The notes under the pieces were generated by a model. It had not been told where the DNA came from. It did no database searches and saw nothing but the letters and a program-made list of their open reading frames with translations. From Actinomycetota bacterium (GTDB taxonomy: Bacteria; Actinomycetota; JAICYB01), in the NCBI GenBank assembly GCA_035536535.1, contig DATLNZ010000159.1, positions 1 through 54,620 on the forward strand: a DNA stretch of 54,620 bases. The letters run 5' to 3'. A program made the translations under genes and the position numbers. Position 1 is the first letter of the stretch. The number at the start of each line of letters is the position of its first letter. This document shows, piece after piece, positions 1 through 8,038 of this stretch.

Positions 1-12
1 GGCTCCGGAGCG

Positions 13-402
13 GTGATCGAACCGCCGCCGCCGTTCGAGGTCCGGCTGGACCGCTCCACGCTCGTCCGCTACGCCGGGGCGTCGGGAGACTTCAACCCCA
101 TCCACTGGGACGAGGGGTACGCGCAGTCCGCCGGCTTCCCGGGCGTGTTCGCCCACGGCATGCTGACGGCCGGAGTCCTCGCCGGCTATCTCACGAGGTG
201 GCTGGGCTCCGACTCCGTCCGCCGCTACAGGGTCCGGTTCTCCGGCATCGTCTTCCCGGGCCAGACCCTCACCTGCACGGGCCGGATCACGAGGTCCTAC
301 GAGGAGGACGGCCGGTTGCTGGTCGACTGCGAGCTGGAGGTGACGACCGCGCCCGGCGAGGTCAAAGCGGCTGCGTTCGCGACCTGCTACCAGCCGCGCT
401 GA
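13..402 (+). CDS. MaoC-like (R)-specific enoyl-CoA hydratase, possibly 5'-truncated by the window edge
   Basis: A 129-residue hot-dog-fold protein of the MaoC/hydratase-2 family, which hydrates trans-2-enoyl-CoA to (3R)-hydroxyacyl-CoA in the cytoplasm. The hydratase motif is GDFNPIH, with the presumed catalytic pair D26 and H31, followed by the conserved GFPGVFAHGM segment at 41-50. The GTG at 13 gives a plausible N-terminus, but the frame is open to base 1, so the true start may lie upstream. The last 16 bases overlap the convergent metallo-hydrolase gene. In actinobacteria such single-domain proteins often sit beside a second MaoC-like subunit; if so here, it lies outside the window. Family assignment is firm, substrate unknown. 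Confidence 0.85.
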   Translation: MIEPPPPFEVRLDRSTLVRYAGASGDFNPIHWDEGYAQSAGFPGVFAHGMLTAGVLAGYLTRWLGSDSVRRYRVRFSGIVFPGQTLTCTGRITRSYEEDGRLLVDCELEVTTAPGEVKAAAFATCYQPR

Positions 403-1004
403 CGCCACCCGGACAGGTGGGGACGCTCGTCGCCAATCGTCGTGTCGTCCCCGTGGCCGGGCAGGACCTGCGTATCGTCGTCCAGCGCAAAGAGCTTGTT
501 CTCAAGTCCGGACATGATCTGCTCAAAGGCCTCCCGGCTCCCGAAGGTGCCGCCGGGCCCGCCCGGGAACAGGGTGTCCCCGCTGAACAAAAGGATTTGG
601 CCGTCACGCTCCAGCACCAGGCAGATGGAACCGGGCGTGTGCCCAGGCGTGTGGAGCACCCTCAGCTCAACGGGTCCCAGCTTCACGGTGTCGCCCTCGC
701 CGATCGTGCCCGTGGGGACCGGGATCATCGTTGCGTCCCCGGGGTGGACCAGCACCGGCGCGCTCGTCTTCTCCACCAGGGCCGGAAGGGCGACCACGTG
801 GTCGCCGTGCCCGTGCGTCTGGACGATCGTGGTCAGCCGCTTGTCGCCCAGCTCCGACAGGATCGCGTCGGCCTCGTTGGACCCGTCGATCAGGACCGCT
901 TCCCCGCCGGACGCCAGCACATAGACGTTGTTGTCCATCGGGCCCACCGACAGCTTCGTGATCTCGACCGGGCCCACGGCCCGGCGCCAGCGAACGTCGG
1001 CCAT
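387..1004 (-). CDS. MBL-fold metallo-hydrolase (glyoxalase II-like)
   Basis: A 205-residue metallo-beta-lactamase-fold hydrolase. The metal-binding set is complete: THGHGDH at 63-69 (H64, H66, D68, H69), H122 in TPGHTPG, D143 in SGDTLF and H184 in LPGHGD. This compact form resembles the glyoxalase II-like group that hydrolyses thioesters or related compounds. The ATG at 1004 directly follows the TAG stop of the SDR gene upstream (1005-1007), so the two are co-transcribed. Its 3' end overlaps the convergent MaoC gene by 16 bases. A thioesterase-like role would fit the acyl-CoA neighbours, but that is inference. Confidence 0.88.
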   Translation of the reverse strand: MADVRWRRAVGPVEITKLSVGPMDNNVYVLASGGEAVLIDGSNEADAILSELGDKRLTTIVQTHGHGDHVVALPALVEKTSAPVLVHPGDATMIPVPTGTIGEGDTVKLGPVELRVLHTPGHTPGSICLVLERDGQILLFSGDTLFPGGPGGTFGSREAFEQIMSGLENKLFALDDDTQVLPGHGDDTTIGDERPHLSGWRQRGW

Positions 1005-1928
1005 CTATCCGCCGGAGGCCATGCTCGACAAAGGAGTGCGGTCGGCGAACGACGTGGGCCGGTCGCCGAACAACTCCGCGGACTTGCCGGCCAGCTCCTC
1101 GACCGTCCACCGGTCGTCCTTGTTCAAAGACGACACCACGTGTGGCTGCTCCACGAGCGAGACCTCGCCTCCGGTCACCACGAACACCTGGCCCGTGATG
1201 TGCGCCGCGTCCGGAGTGCACAGGTAGACCACCCATGGCGCGACGTTGTCCGGGTGCCAGGCGTCGAATCCCTCGCCGGCCGGGATCTCGCCGAACGTCC
1301 CCTCGGTCATTCTCGTGCGGGCGCGGGGAGCGATCGCGTTGGAGGTGACGCCGTAGCGGACCATCTCCCTGGCGATGCACAGAGAGAACGAGCAGATACC
1401 GAGCTTGGCGAAGTCGTAGTTGCACTGTCCGGCGTTTCCGTACAGCCCAGACTCCGAGGACGTGTGGACGATTCGCCCGTAGACCGGCTCCCCGGTCTCC
1501 TTGGACTTCTGCCGCCAGTGGGTGCATGCGAAGTGGGTGGGGGCGAAGTGGCCCTTGCCATGGACCGTCACCACGGCGTCCCATTCCTGCTCGGTCATGT
1601 TGAAGGCCATGCGGTCGCGCAGGATCCCCGCGTTGTTGATCAGGATGTGGAGGTCTCCGAAGGTGTCGATCGCCTGGCGGATCATGTTCTCGGCCCCCGC
1701 CCAGTCCGACACGTTGTCGTGGTTGGCCGCCGCTTCCCCGCCGAGGTCGCGGATCTCCGCGACGACCTGTCCCGCCGGCGTCTGGTCCTCGCCGCTTCCG
1801 TCCCAGGCGACCCCCAGGTCGTTGACAACCACCTTCGCCCCGTGCCTGGCCAGCTCCAGTGCGTGGCCCCGGCCGACTCCGCGTCCTGCGCCCGTAACGA
1901 CAGCGACCTTGCCTTCGAGCAGCTTCAT
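1005..1928 (-). CDS. SDR-family dehydrogenase resembling the MFE-2 (3R)-hydroxyacyl-CoA dehydrogenase domain
   Basis: A 307-residue short-chain dehydrogenase. It shows the cofactor loop TGAGRGVG at 12-19, an acidic residue after beta-2 (VVVNDLG, suggesting NAD), NNAGILRD from 98, and the catalytic S158, Y171, K175. VVVNDLG, NNAGILRDR and the HTSSESGLYGN segment closely match the dehydrogenase domain of eukaryotic multifunctional enzyme 2, which oxidises (3R)-hydroxyacyl-CoA to 3-ketoacyl-CoA. I chose the ATG at 1928 because AGGGAGG lies five bases upstream; the frame stays open further 5' but lacks a better start. Followed without gap by the metallo-hydrolase. Confidence 0.88.
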   Translation of the reverse strand: MKLLEGKVAVVTGAGRGVGRGHALELARHGAKVVVNDLGVAWDGSGEDQTPAGQVVAEIRDLGGEAAANHDNVSDWAGAENMIRQAIDTFGDLHILINNAGILRDRMAFNMTEQEWDAVVTVHGKGHFAPTHFACTHWRQKSKETGEPVYGRIVHTSSESGLYGNAGQCNYDFAKLGICSFSLCIAREMVRYGVTSNAIAPRARTRMTEGTFGEIPAGEGFDAWHPDNVAPWVVYLCTPDAAHITGQVFVVTGGEVSLVEQPHVVSSLNKDDRWTVEELAGKSAELFGDRPTSFADRTPLSSMASGG

Positions 1929-1963
1929 GGTCCTCCCTTGGCCTTCCGCGTGCGGCGCCAGCG

Positions 1964-1971
1964 AGTATAGG
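1964..1971. promoter_or_regulatory. Overlapping divergent -10 boxes
   Basis: On the - strand TATACT (1964-1969) matches the -10 consensus at five of six positions and would start an SDR mRNA with a leader of about 30 bases. On the + strand TATAGG (1966-1971) overlaps it and could serve the membrane protein and livF. Neither has a recognisable -35 box, as is common in actinobacteria. Sequence reading only. Confidence 0.45.
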
Positions 1972-2010
1972 GACATCGCAAGAAAGGGCGCCGTGAGACA
2001 CACTGTAGCC

Positions 2011-2352
2011 ATGGACCAGCGGCCTTCGTGGCTCCCGCTCGTGACCGGCATCCTGCTGATCGCTTCCGGCTGGGCGGTGATCTATCTCGGCTGGCAGCGC
2101 GCGGCGGCGCAGAAGCTGGAGGTGGGACAGCTGCCCTACATCGTCTCCGGAGGGTTCGGGGGGCTCGGCCTCCTGCTGCTGGGGGCCGCGGCGATCCTGA
2201 TGCAGGTCATCCTCCACACGTCGTACAAGGAGCGCCAGGCGCTCCACGATGTGGCGGCGAAGCTGGAGCGCGCAGCCGGGGCAGCCCGTGCGCGCGACGA
2301 CGACACGGAGGAGTCCGGGTCGCGCGGCGGCCGGCGAAACAGCTCCCGCTAG
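2011..2352 (+). CDS. Two-helix membrane protein of unknown function, paralogue of the protein at 18426-18890
   Basis: I do not recognise a named family. The 113-residue protein has two hydrophobic helices (about 8-27 and 41-65) and a charged, Arg-rich cytosolic tail. Residues 41-58 (LPYIVSGGFGG...) align without gaps, at the same residue numbers, with the protein at 18426-18890, so the two are paralogues. The start may instead be the in-frame GTG at 1993, which has AAAGGG just upstream. The TAG stop directly abuts the ATG of livF, so the pair is translationally linked, suggesting a role with the importers, perhaps as a small accessory membrane subunit (inference). Confidence 0.7.
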   Translation: MDQRPSWLPLVTGILLIASGWAVIYLGWQRAAAQKLEVGQLPYIVSGGFGGLGLLLLGAAAILMQVILHTSYKERQALHDVAAKLERAAGAARARDDDTEESGSRGGRRNSSR

Positions 2353-3144
2353 ATGCCGCTGCTGTCGGTCCGCGGCCTGCACGCGGGCTACGGCTCAACT
2401 CTGGTGCTGCACGGCGTGACACTGGAGATCGAAGCGGGAGAGATCGCAGCGGTGCTGGGCCCCAATGGCGCGGGCAAGACCACGACGCTGAGGGCGCTGT
2501 CGGGCCTGATCAAGCCGGCTCGCGGCTCCGTCACGTTCGAAGGCCAGGAGCTGCGCGGGCGGACCGCGGAGCAGATCGTGGCGAAGGGCATCGCCCACGT
2601 CCCCGAGAACCGCGGAGTGTTCCCGGCGCTCACAGTCGAGGAGAACCTGCGGCTGGGCGGCTACCTGGTCCAGCGGCGGCCCGCGGAGTACAGCGCCAAC
2701 CTCGAGCGCGTCCATGAGTTCTTCCCGGTGCTCGCCGAGCGCCGGACGCAGCTGTCGGGGACCCTGTCCGGCGGCGAGCAGCAGATGCTGGCGATCGGAC
2801 GGGGCCTCATGAGTTCCCCGAAGGTCCTGCTCGTGGACGAGGCGTCGCTCGGCCTTGCCCCGATAGTCGTCAAGCGCCTGTTCTCGATCATCCAGCAGAT
2901 AAACGCGTCGGGCACGACCGTGCTGATGGTCGAGCAGAACGCAGCGTTCACCCTGGCCATCGCCCATCGCGCCTTTTTGATGCAGAAGGGGCAGATCGTG
3001 TTCGCCGGGTCCGGCAGTGAGCTGCGTGGCGAGGGGATCGTCCGGGCTTACCTGGGCGAAGGGTCCATCGGTGCCCCCCCGGCCGCTCCTAAGGCCCCTA
3101 AGGCCCCTAAGGCCCCGCCGGCCGGGAGGACGCGCAAGCGCTGA
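2353..3144 (+). CDS. livF: Branched-chain-type ABC importer ATPase, LivF family (orphan)
   Basis: A 263-residue nucleotide-binding subunit with Walker A GPNGAGKTT (36-44), signature LSGGE (138-142), Walker B VLLVDEA (158-164) and the VEQN switch segment typical of LivF rather than LivG. It would energise a Liv-type importer together with LivH, LivM and LivG. It is not adjacent to permease genes on its own strand. Because the second importer (13886-18314) lacks a LivF, this protein may supply it (inference). The C-terminal tail of about 25 residues is low-complexity, with an AAGGCCCCT unit repeated three times encoding KAP triplets, and is not part of the usual domain. Confidence 0.9.
   Translation: MPLLSVRGLHAGYGSTLVLHGVTLEIEAGEIAAVLGPNGAGKTTTLRALSGLIKPARGSVTFEGQELRGRTAEQIVAKGIAHVPENRGVFPALTVEENLRLGGYLVQRRPAEYSANLERVHEFFPVLAERRTQLSGTLSGGEQQMLAIGRGLMSSPKVLLVDEASLGLAPIVVKRLFSIIQQINASGTTVLMVEQNAAFTLAIAHRAFLMQKGQIVFAGSGSELRGEGIVRAYLGEGSIGAPPAAPKAPKAPKAPPAGRTRKR
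3094..3120 (+). repeat. Tandem 9-base repeat in the livF 3' end
   Basis: Three near-perfect copies of AAGGCCCCT encode a Lys-Ala-Pro repeat in the C-terminal tail of the orphan LivF. It is a coding microsatellite and a possible length polymorphism; no separate function is visible. End coordinates are approximate. Confidence 0.7.
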
Positions 3145-3156
3145 CGGCCGGCTGCG

Positions 3157-3837
3157 CTACTTGCGGGCCTGCTCCCGCTGGGTGTCCCACTGCCACCGCA
3201 GAGACACCTTGCGGCCGTCCGAGGCCGTGAGCTCCCGGCAGTGCAGCAGCCCGGACGACCCCTTTCTCGACGTCTCCAGGGTGCAGGGCCGCGACAGGGC
3301 GTCGAACCGCAGGTACGGGATGGGGGACGCGGACGATCCGACCACCTCCACAAAGGCGTCCGATCCCAACGGGCTCTGGACCGTCCCCCCTTCCCCCGGC
3401 ACCGAGATCCCGCGGTCGGTGAGCGTGTACTTTCCGTCGCCTCTGTAGCTCCCGGGCGCGAGGTTGAAAGCCACCCGGAACCGGGTCCCGTCTTCGAGTT
3501 TGAGGTGCTCGATCATGGCGACCGACAAAAAGGTCGCCACCTCGGGCAGTCGCCCGCCGAAGAAGGTCTCCTGCCGGGTGACCACCAGGGCGTCACGCAC
3601 GTGCGCGTCGAAGTCCCCCTCCACGTCGATGCGCACCGGACCGCATTCATTACGGCTGTCCCTGCCCGGGACGGCCGAAGGTGAACCACCGGAAGGAAGG
3701 GCGGTGGACGCCAGCCGCAGGCGGCGCAGCTTTTCCTGACACTCCCGGGACAGGCCCTTGGCCTCGGGGCTCGCGTCCCCGCAGGCTCCGCACGCCAGAA
3801 CCGCCACCAGCACGACCGCGGCCCGGCGGATCAACAT
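3157..3837 (-). CDS. Probable lipoprotein of unknown function
   Basis: A 226-residue protein whose N-terminus MLIRRAAVVLVAVLAC looks like a lipoprotein signal with C16 as the lipidated residue. The mature part has no motif I recognise; it contains mixed beta-type sequence and C-terminal cysteines (SRPCTLE, LLHCREL) that could pair. The ATG at 3837 is supported by GAAGGA four bases upstream, and it overlaps the 3' end of the preceding lipoprotein gene by seven bases. As the last gene of the first importer operon it may be a cell-surface partner of that system (inference). Confidence 0.72.
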   Translation of the reverse strand: MLIRRAAVVLVAVLACGACGDASPEAKGLSRECQEKLRRLRLASTALPSGGSPSAVPGRDSRNECGPVRIDVEGDFDAHVRDALVVTRQETFFGGRLPEVATFLSVAMIEHLKLEDGTRFRVAFNLAPGSYRGDGKYTLTDRGISVPGEGGTVQSPLGSDAFVEVVGSSASPIPYLRFDALSRPCTLETSRKGSSGLLHCRELTASDGRKVSLRWQWDTQREQARK

Positions 3838-4394
3838 GCGTCCTTCACGAAGAACCGTGCCTCCCCTGCCGCCTGCCCGACCTTGGACCTGCCCGCCGCC
3901 ACCCTGACAAACCCGGAACCGAAAGGCGCGTCGGGACGGATCACCCAGCTCCACTCGTAGCGCCCGCTGGCGTCGGAGTACCCGGGGGCCGAGGGGAAGT
4001 CCGGACGGTAGTCGGGGTCCGAGTACTGCGTAGCCACGCCTATCACCACGTTTGGCCGCGTCTGGACCACCGCCTTCATGGCCGCCCCGCGCCGGCCGCA
4101 GTCTGGGACAACCTTCACCTCCAGCGGCATCGTGTTGTTGGGATAGGTGATCGGCCTGTACCCGTCGGGGGCCGCCGTGGGCTCGGGAGTGCTCGCGCCG
4201 CCCGCGTCCGCCGGCGCAGATGAAGGACTCGCGGCAGCCGCGCTTCCGGAAGGGCCGGCTGGGGCCGAGGACGAACCCGGGGCCGCGACGGCGTCCCTGA
4301 GCCCGCTGCCGGTGACCCTGCCCGGCCTCGGCGCGTCCTGGCTAGAGCATCCGGTCAGGGCCAGCGCCACGAGCAGGGGGCCGAGGCGGGTCAT
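3831..4394 (-). CDS. Lipoprotein with Ser/Ala/Pro-rich stalk and beta-rich C-terminal domain
   Basis: A 187-residue protein with a textbook lipobox, LTGC, at residues 13-16. A Ser/Ala/Pro/Gly-rich stalk (about 30-75) is followed by a domain of about 110 residues with two cysteines (VVPDCG and the final C) that could be disulphide-linked; its beta-strand pattern suggests an Ig-like fold, though I cannot name a family. The ATG overlaps the stop of the upstream livF by four bases (ATGA), placing it firmly in the importer operon. A surface-exposed accessory or ligand-presenting protein is possible. Confidence 0.75.
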   Translation of the reverse strand: MTRLGPLLVALALTGCSSQDAPRPGRVTGSGLRDAVAAPGSSSAPAGPSGSAAAASPSSAPADAGGASTPEPTAAPDGYRPITYPNNTMPLEVKVVPDCGRRGAAMKAVVQTRPNVVIGVATQYSDPDYRPDFPSAPGYSDASGRYEWSWVIRPDAPFGSGFVRVAAGRSKVGQAAGEARFFVKDAC

Positions 4395-5152
4395 CGCCGG
4401 CCCCCTCCCGCCGCACCGGTGGCGCCGGGGGCCTCGGCCGCCTCGCCCAGATAGGCCGCGATCACGTCCGGGTCGTCGAGCAGGTCGCGCGACCTTCCCT
4501 CCAGCGCCACTTCTCCCCGCGCGAGGACGTATGCGCGGTCGCTGTTCTCCAATGCCATGTGGACGAACTGCTCCACGATCAAAAGCGCCGTCCCCTCCTG
4601 GTTGACCTGGCGGAGGATCTGAAACAGCTGCTGGACGATCAACGGCGCCAGTCCCAGCGACAGCTCGTCCACCACAAGCAGCCTCGGGGTGCACATCAGC
4701 GCCCGCGCGACTCCGAGCATCTGCTGCTCGCCACCCGACATCGTGCCGGCAGGCTGCTCCCGCCTCTCGAGCAGCTTCGGGAAGAAGTGAAACGCGCGGT
4801 CCAGACCCTGCTTGTAACCGGCGCGATCCTTTCGCTTGGTCCAGTAACCGAAACGCAGGTTCTCCTCGACCGTGAGCGACGGGAACAGGTCCCGGCCCTC
4901 CGGCAGGTGCGCGAGGCCGCGTCCGATCACCTCGTAGGCCGGCAGTCCGGCAATCGGTTCTCCGGCGAAGGTGATGGACCCGGACGAGGGCGCGAGCAGC
5001 CCGGAGATCGTCCGCAGGGTCGTGGTCTTCCCGGCCCCGTTCGACCCGAGAATCGACACGATCTCGCCTTCCGCAACGTCCAGCGAAACTCCCCGCAGCG
5101 CCTGGACTGCCCCGTACCGCACGTCGATGTCGCGCACCTCGAGCAGGCTCAC
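4391..5152 (-). CDS. livF: Branched-chain-type ABC importer ATPase, LivF family
   Basis: A 253-residue LivF-type ATPase with Walker A GSNGAGKTT (36-44), signature MSGGE (138-142), Walker B LLVVDEL (158-164) and the VEQF switch segment. It provides one nucleotide-binding site of the heterodimeric motor; the other is the LivG domain of the fusion encoded just upstream. The GTG start at 5152 overlaps the fusion gene's stop as GTGA, so the two are translationally coupled, which fits a 1:1 complex. The C-terminal tail is Ala/Gly-rich. Confidence 0.92.
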   Translation of the reverse strand: MSLLEVRDIDVRYGAVQALRGVSLDVAEGEIVSILGSNGAGKTTTLRTISGLLAPSSGSITFAGEPIAGLPAYEVIGRGLAHLPEGRDLFPSLTVEENLRFGYWTKRKDRAGYKQGLDRAFHFFPKLLERREQPAGTMSGGEQQMLGVARALMCTPRLLVVDELSLGLAPLIVQQLFQILRQVNQEGTALLIVEQFVHMALENSDRAYVLARGEVALEGRSRDLLDDPDVIAAYLGEAAEAPGATGAAGGGRR

Positions 5153-8037
5153 CGCGCCACCGCCATCTCCTCGACGGGGCGTCCCAGGTAGGCCGCGATC
5201 ACCTGAGGATCGCGCTTCACAGACTCCGGGGGGCCCTGCGCGATGAGCGACCCGCGGTCGAGCACGTACATGTAGTCGCTCACGGATGTGACCATCTTCA
5301 CGTCGTGCTCGATCAGCAGCAGCGTCATCGCCTCCTCGTCGCGCAGGCGGCGAAGCACCTCCGTCAGCTCCTCCGTTTCCGTGCCGTCGAGGCCCGAAGC
5401 GGGCTCGTCGAGCATGATGAACCGGAAACCCGTCACCAGAGCCCGGGCGACCTCCACCATCCGCAGCACGCCGAAGGGCAGATCGGCTACCCGGCGCTGG
5501 GCGACGTCGGCCAGCTCCAGCCGCTCCACCACCTCGGCCACCCTTCGCCTAGCCTGCCGCTCGGTCTGGATCGACCTCGGGGTTACGACCAGATGCGACA
5601 AAAAGCCCGTGGAGTTGTGCAGGTGGGTCGCGACGAGCAGGTTGTCGAACACCGACAGTTGCGGAAATAGCTGGATCGCCTGAAACGTCCTGGCGACGCC
5701 CATGGCCGCGCGCTCGTGCACCGGCATCTCGCCGACGTCGGTCCCGTGCAGGGTGATGTGCCCGGACGAAGGCGTGACGAGTCCGGCGACCGAGTTGAAC
5801 GTGACGGACTTGCCGGCGCCGTTGGGACCGATCAGTCCGACGATCTCGCCCTCGCGGACCTCCAGCGTCACTCCTTGAACCGCGGTCAGGCCGCCGAAAC
5901 GGACGGTTAGGTCGTCGGCCTTCAGAACGACCGTAGTCTGACGCCGGCCGTCCGGTGAAGCGCTGGGGACAAGAACCGGACCGGGTTCCGATGAAATCGC
6001 ATCGTCCTGTAGTTGTCCGGCCTCCGAAGCGGGCTGCATCCCCCAGGACAGCAGCCGGGCACGGCCGCGGTAGCGTACCCGCCCGGCGAGCCACGACAGG
6101 TCCTCGATCATCTGGTCGGTCAGGGCGTCCGCCCGGCGAAGGGCGCTCATCAGCGCCTGCCGCCCCGCGATCAGGCCTACGATCCTGTGTCCCGCGGCGG
6201 CCAGGCCGCCGCGGTACGCCAGCAGGACGATGGCCAGCAGCGCGGTGGCCGTGACCTCCAGAAAGCCGCTCAGGGCCTGAACCTCGTAGAAGACGTAGTT
6301 GAGGGAGGCGAACACCAGCCCCGACGCCATCCCCCCGGCGAGACTGGAGACGCCGCCCACGACCGCGATCGACAGGAGCAGCAGCGAGATGTTGATCTCG
6401 AACTGCAACGGCGAGATCGCGCGGGCCTCCATCATGAGCAGGTTGCCCGCGACGGCGGCCAGGGCCCCGGACAGGCTGAACGCCAGCAGCTTGTAGCGGA
6501 CGACGTTGATGCCCAGCGACGCGGCGGCCATCTCCGAGCCCTGGACCGCGAAGAACGCGCGGCCGGTCTTGGAGTCGCGCAGGTTGGCCATCGTATAGAG
6601 CAGCGCGAAGGCGACCGCCCAGGCGATGAAGTAGAAGACCGTCCGGCTGGAGAAGTCGAAGTAGGGGAAAGTGCCGGCGCGTCCGATAGGGGCCACCGTG
6701 ATCGAGCTGTGCCTCGTGAACCAGGTCTGGCGGAACAAAAACTCGCTGGCCGTCCAGGTGAAGATGAGAGTGGCGACGGCGAGGTACAGGCCGCGCACCC
6801 GGACCGCGACCGCTCCCAGAGCCACGGCGACGAGCGCGCCGGCCCCCGCGGCGAGCGGGAGGTTGAGCGGGAAGGGGATGCCGAGGCCTTGCGCGAACCA
6901 GCCGGTGGTGTAGGCGCCCACGCCGAGGAATGCCGCATGGGCCAGCGAGATTTGCCCAACCCACCCCGTCAGCATGACGAGTGAGACCGCAACGATCGTG
7001 TAGATGGCCCCCTGGTTGGCCGAACCCAGCAGCGCGTAGTTCAACTTAAAGGGAAGCAGGCAGAACAACAGGACCCCGGCCGCCATAGCTAGACGACGGC
7101 CCGGCAGATCGCGGGCCCTCGGACCATCGCCGGACTTCGCCCTGCCGATCGCACCACCGCGTACGTCTGCACCCGCGACGATGCGGCGCCCACGAAAGGC
7201 CATGGCCGCTATCGCGATGACCGCGAGCAGCAGCTGCGGAGCTCCCTGCATCTGTCCCAGGGAGCCGAGGACGGGAACGAGTCCCAGCGTCACGCCCACC
7301 ACCACGGCCCCCAGGACGGCCCCCGGCAGGCTCGCCATCCCGGCGATGAGCGCGGCCACGAATCCGAACAGGGCCTGGAAGGAAAGGACGTACGGGTGCA
7401 GGTTCGTCGTGTTCGACGCGAGCAGGATCCCCGACAGCCCGGCGAGGCTGCCTCCGATGACCCAGGCGAGGGCGGTGATGCGGTCGGGGTTGACCCCCAT
7501 CAACGCAGCGGCACGCCTGTTCTCGGCCGAACCGCGCATGATCAGTCCGAGGTCGGTCCGCGTGAACAGGACGAACAACGCCGCGGTCACGGCCAGCATC
7601 ACGAAAAAGAGTCCGAACTCCCCGTAGTTGATGGACGACTGGCTGACCTTGACGAAGCCCGCGGGGAAGATCCTCACCGAGGGCAGTCCGGTGGTCCCCC
7701 ACACCTTGGCGGCGATGGCTACGAGGATCCCGAGTGCGGCCACGGTCCCGACGGTCTGGGACGTCGTCGACTCCGACCTCAGGCGCCGGATGAAGACCCT
7801 CTCCACCCCGTACCCGAGCAGTCCGCCGGCCGCCACCCCGAGCACGAATGCGATGGCCGCCGGGACGCGCAGCTTCGCGTTGAGCGTGTAGACCACGTAG
7901 GCCGGGATCATGACCATCGCGCCGTGCGCGAGGTTCAGGACCTGGGACGCCCGGTAGATCATCACGATCCCCACGGCCAGGATCGCGTAGGCCCCGATGT
8001 TCCCCAGGGACAGCAGGACCGCCACGAGGATCTTCAT
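5149..8037 (-). CDS. Fused LivH-LivM-LivG branched-chain-type ABC importer subunit
   Basis: A 962-residue polypeptide that joins three normally separate subunits. LivH-type permease occupies roughly 1-290, LivM-type permease roughly 315-640 (WVGQISLAHAAFLG near 366), and a LivG-type ATPase 715-962 with Walker A GPNGAGKS near 732, Walker B MLDEPASG near 876 and switch IEHD. The signature reads LPFGVLRMVE (near 854), which departs from LSGGQ. The ATG at 8037 starts one base after the TGA of the substrate-binding protein gene. With the following livF it would form a complete inner-membrane importer from only two chains. Substrate cannot be read; this superfamily also carries amides, urea and aromatic acids. 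Confidence 0.9.
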   Translation of the reverse strand: MKILVAVLLSLGNIGAYAILAVGIVMIYRASQVLNLAHGAMVMIPAYVVYTLNAKLRVPAAIAFVLGVAAGGLLGYGVERVFIRRLRSESTTSQTVGTVAALGILVAIAAKVWGTTGLPSVRIFPAGFVKVSQSSINYGEFGLFFVMLAVTAALFVLFTRTDLGLIMRGSAENRRAAALMGVNPDRITALAWVIGGSLAGLSGILLASNTTNLHPYVLSFQALFGFVAALIAGMASLPGAVLGAVVVGVTLGLVPVLGSLGQMQGAPQLLLAVIAIAAMAFRGRRIVAGADVRGGAIGRAKSGDGPRARDLPGRRLAMAAGVLLFCLLPFKLNYALLGSANQGAIYTIVAVSLVMLTGWVGQISLAHAAFLGVGAYTTGWFAQGLGIPFPLNLPLAAGAGALVAVALGAVAVRVRGLYLAVATLIFTWTASEFLFRQTWFTRHSSITVAPIGRAGTFPYFDFSSRTVFYFIAWAVAFALLYTMANLRDSKTGRAFFAVQGSEMAAASLGINVVRYKLLAFSLSGALAAVAGNLLMMEARAISPLQFEINISLLLLSIAVVGGVSSLAGGMASGLVFASLNYVFYEVQALSGFLEVTATALLAIVLLAYRGGLAAAGHRIVGLIAGRQALMSALRRADALTDQMIEDLSWLAGRVRYRGRARLLSWGMQPASEAGQLQDDAISSEPGPVLVPSASPDGRRQTTVVLKADDLTVRFGGLTAVQGVTLEVREGEIVGLIGPNGAGKSVTFNSVAGLVTPSSGHITLHGTDVGEMPVHERAAMGVARTFQAIQLFPQLSVFDNLLVATHLHNSTGFLSHLVVTPRSIQTERQARRRVAEVVERLELADVAQRRVADLPFGVLRMVEVARALVTGFRFIMLDEPASGLDGTETEELTEVLRRLRDEEAMTLLLIEHDVKMVTSVSDYMYVLDRGSLIAQGPPESVKRDPQVIAAYLGRPVEEMAVAR

Positions 8038-8038
8038 G

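Noticed and set aside
198-1970. A 590-codon open frame on the + strand
   Set aside because: It lies opposite the metallo-hydrolase and SDR genes, which have complete catalytic motifs; its translation is Arg/Pro/Gly-rich and matches nothing. High GC makes such antisense frames common.
3094-3120. Short direct repeats as a CRISPR or mobile-element signature
   Set aside because: The units are nine bases, contiguous and in frame within livF; they encode a Lys-Ala-Pro tail.
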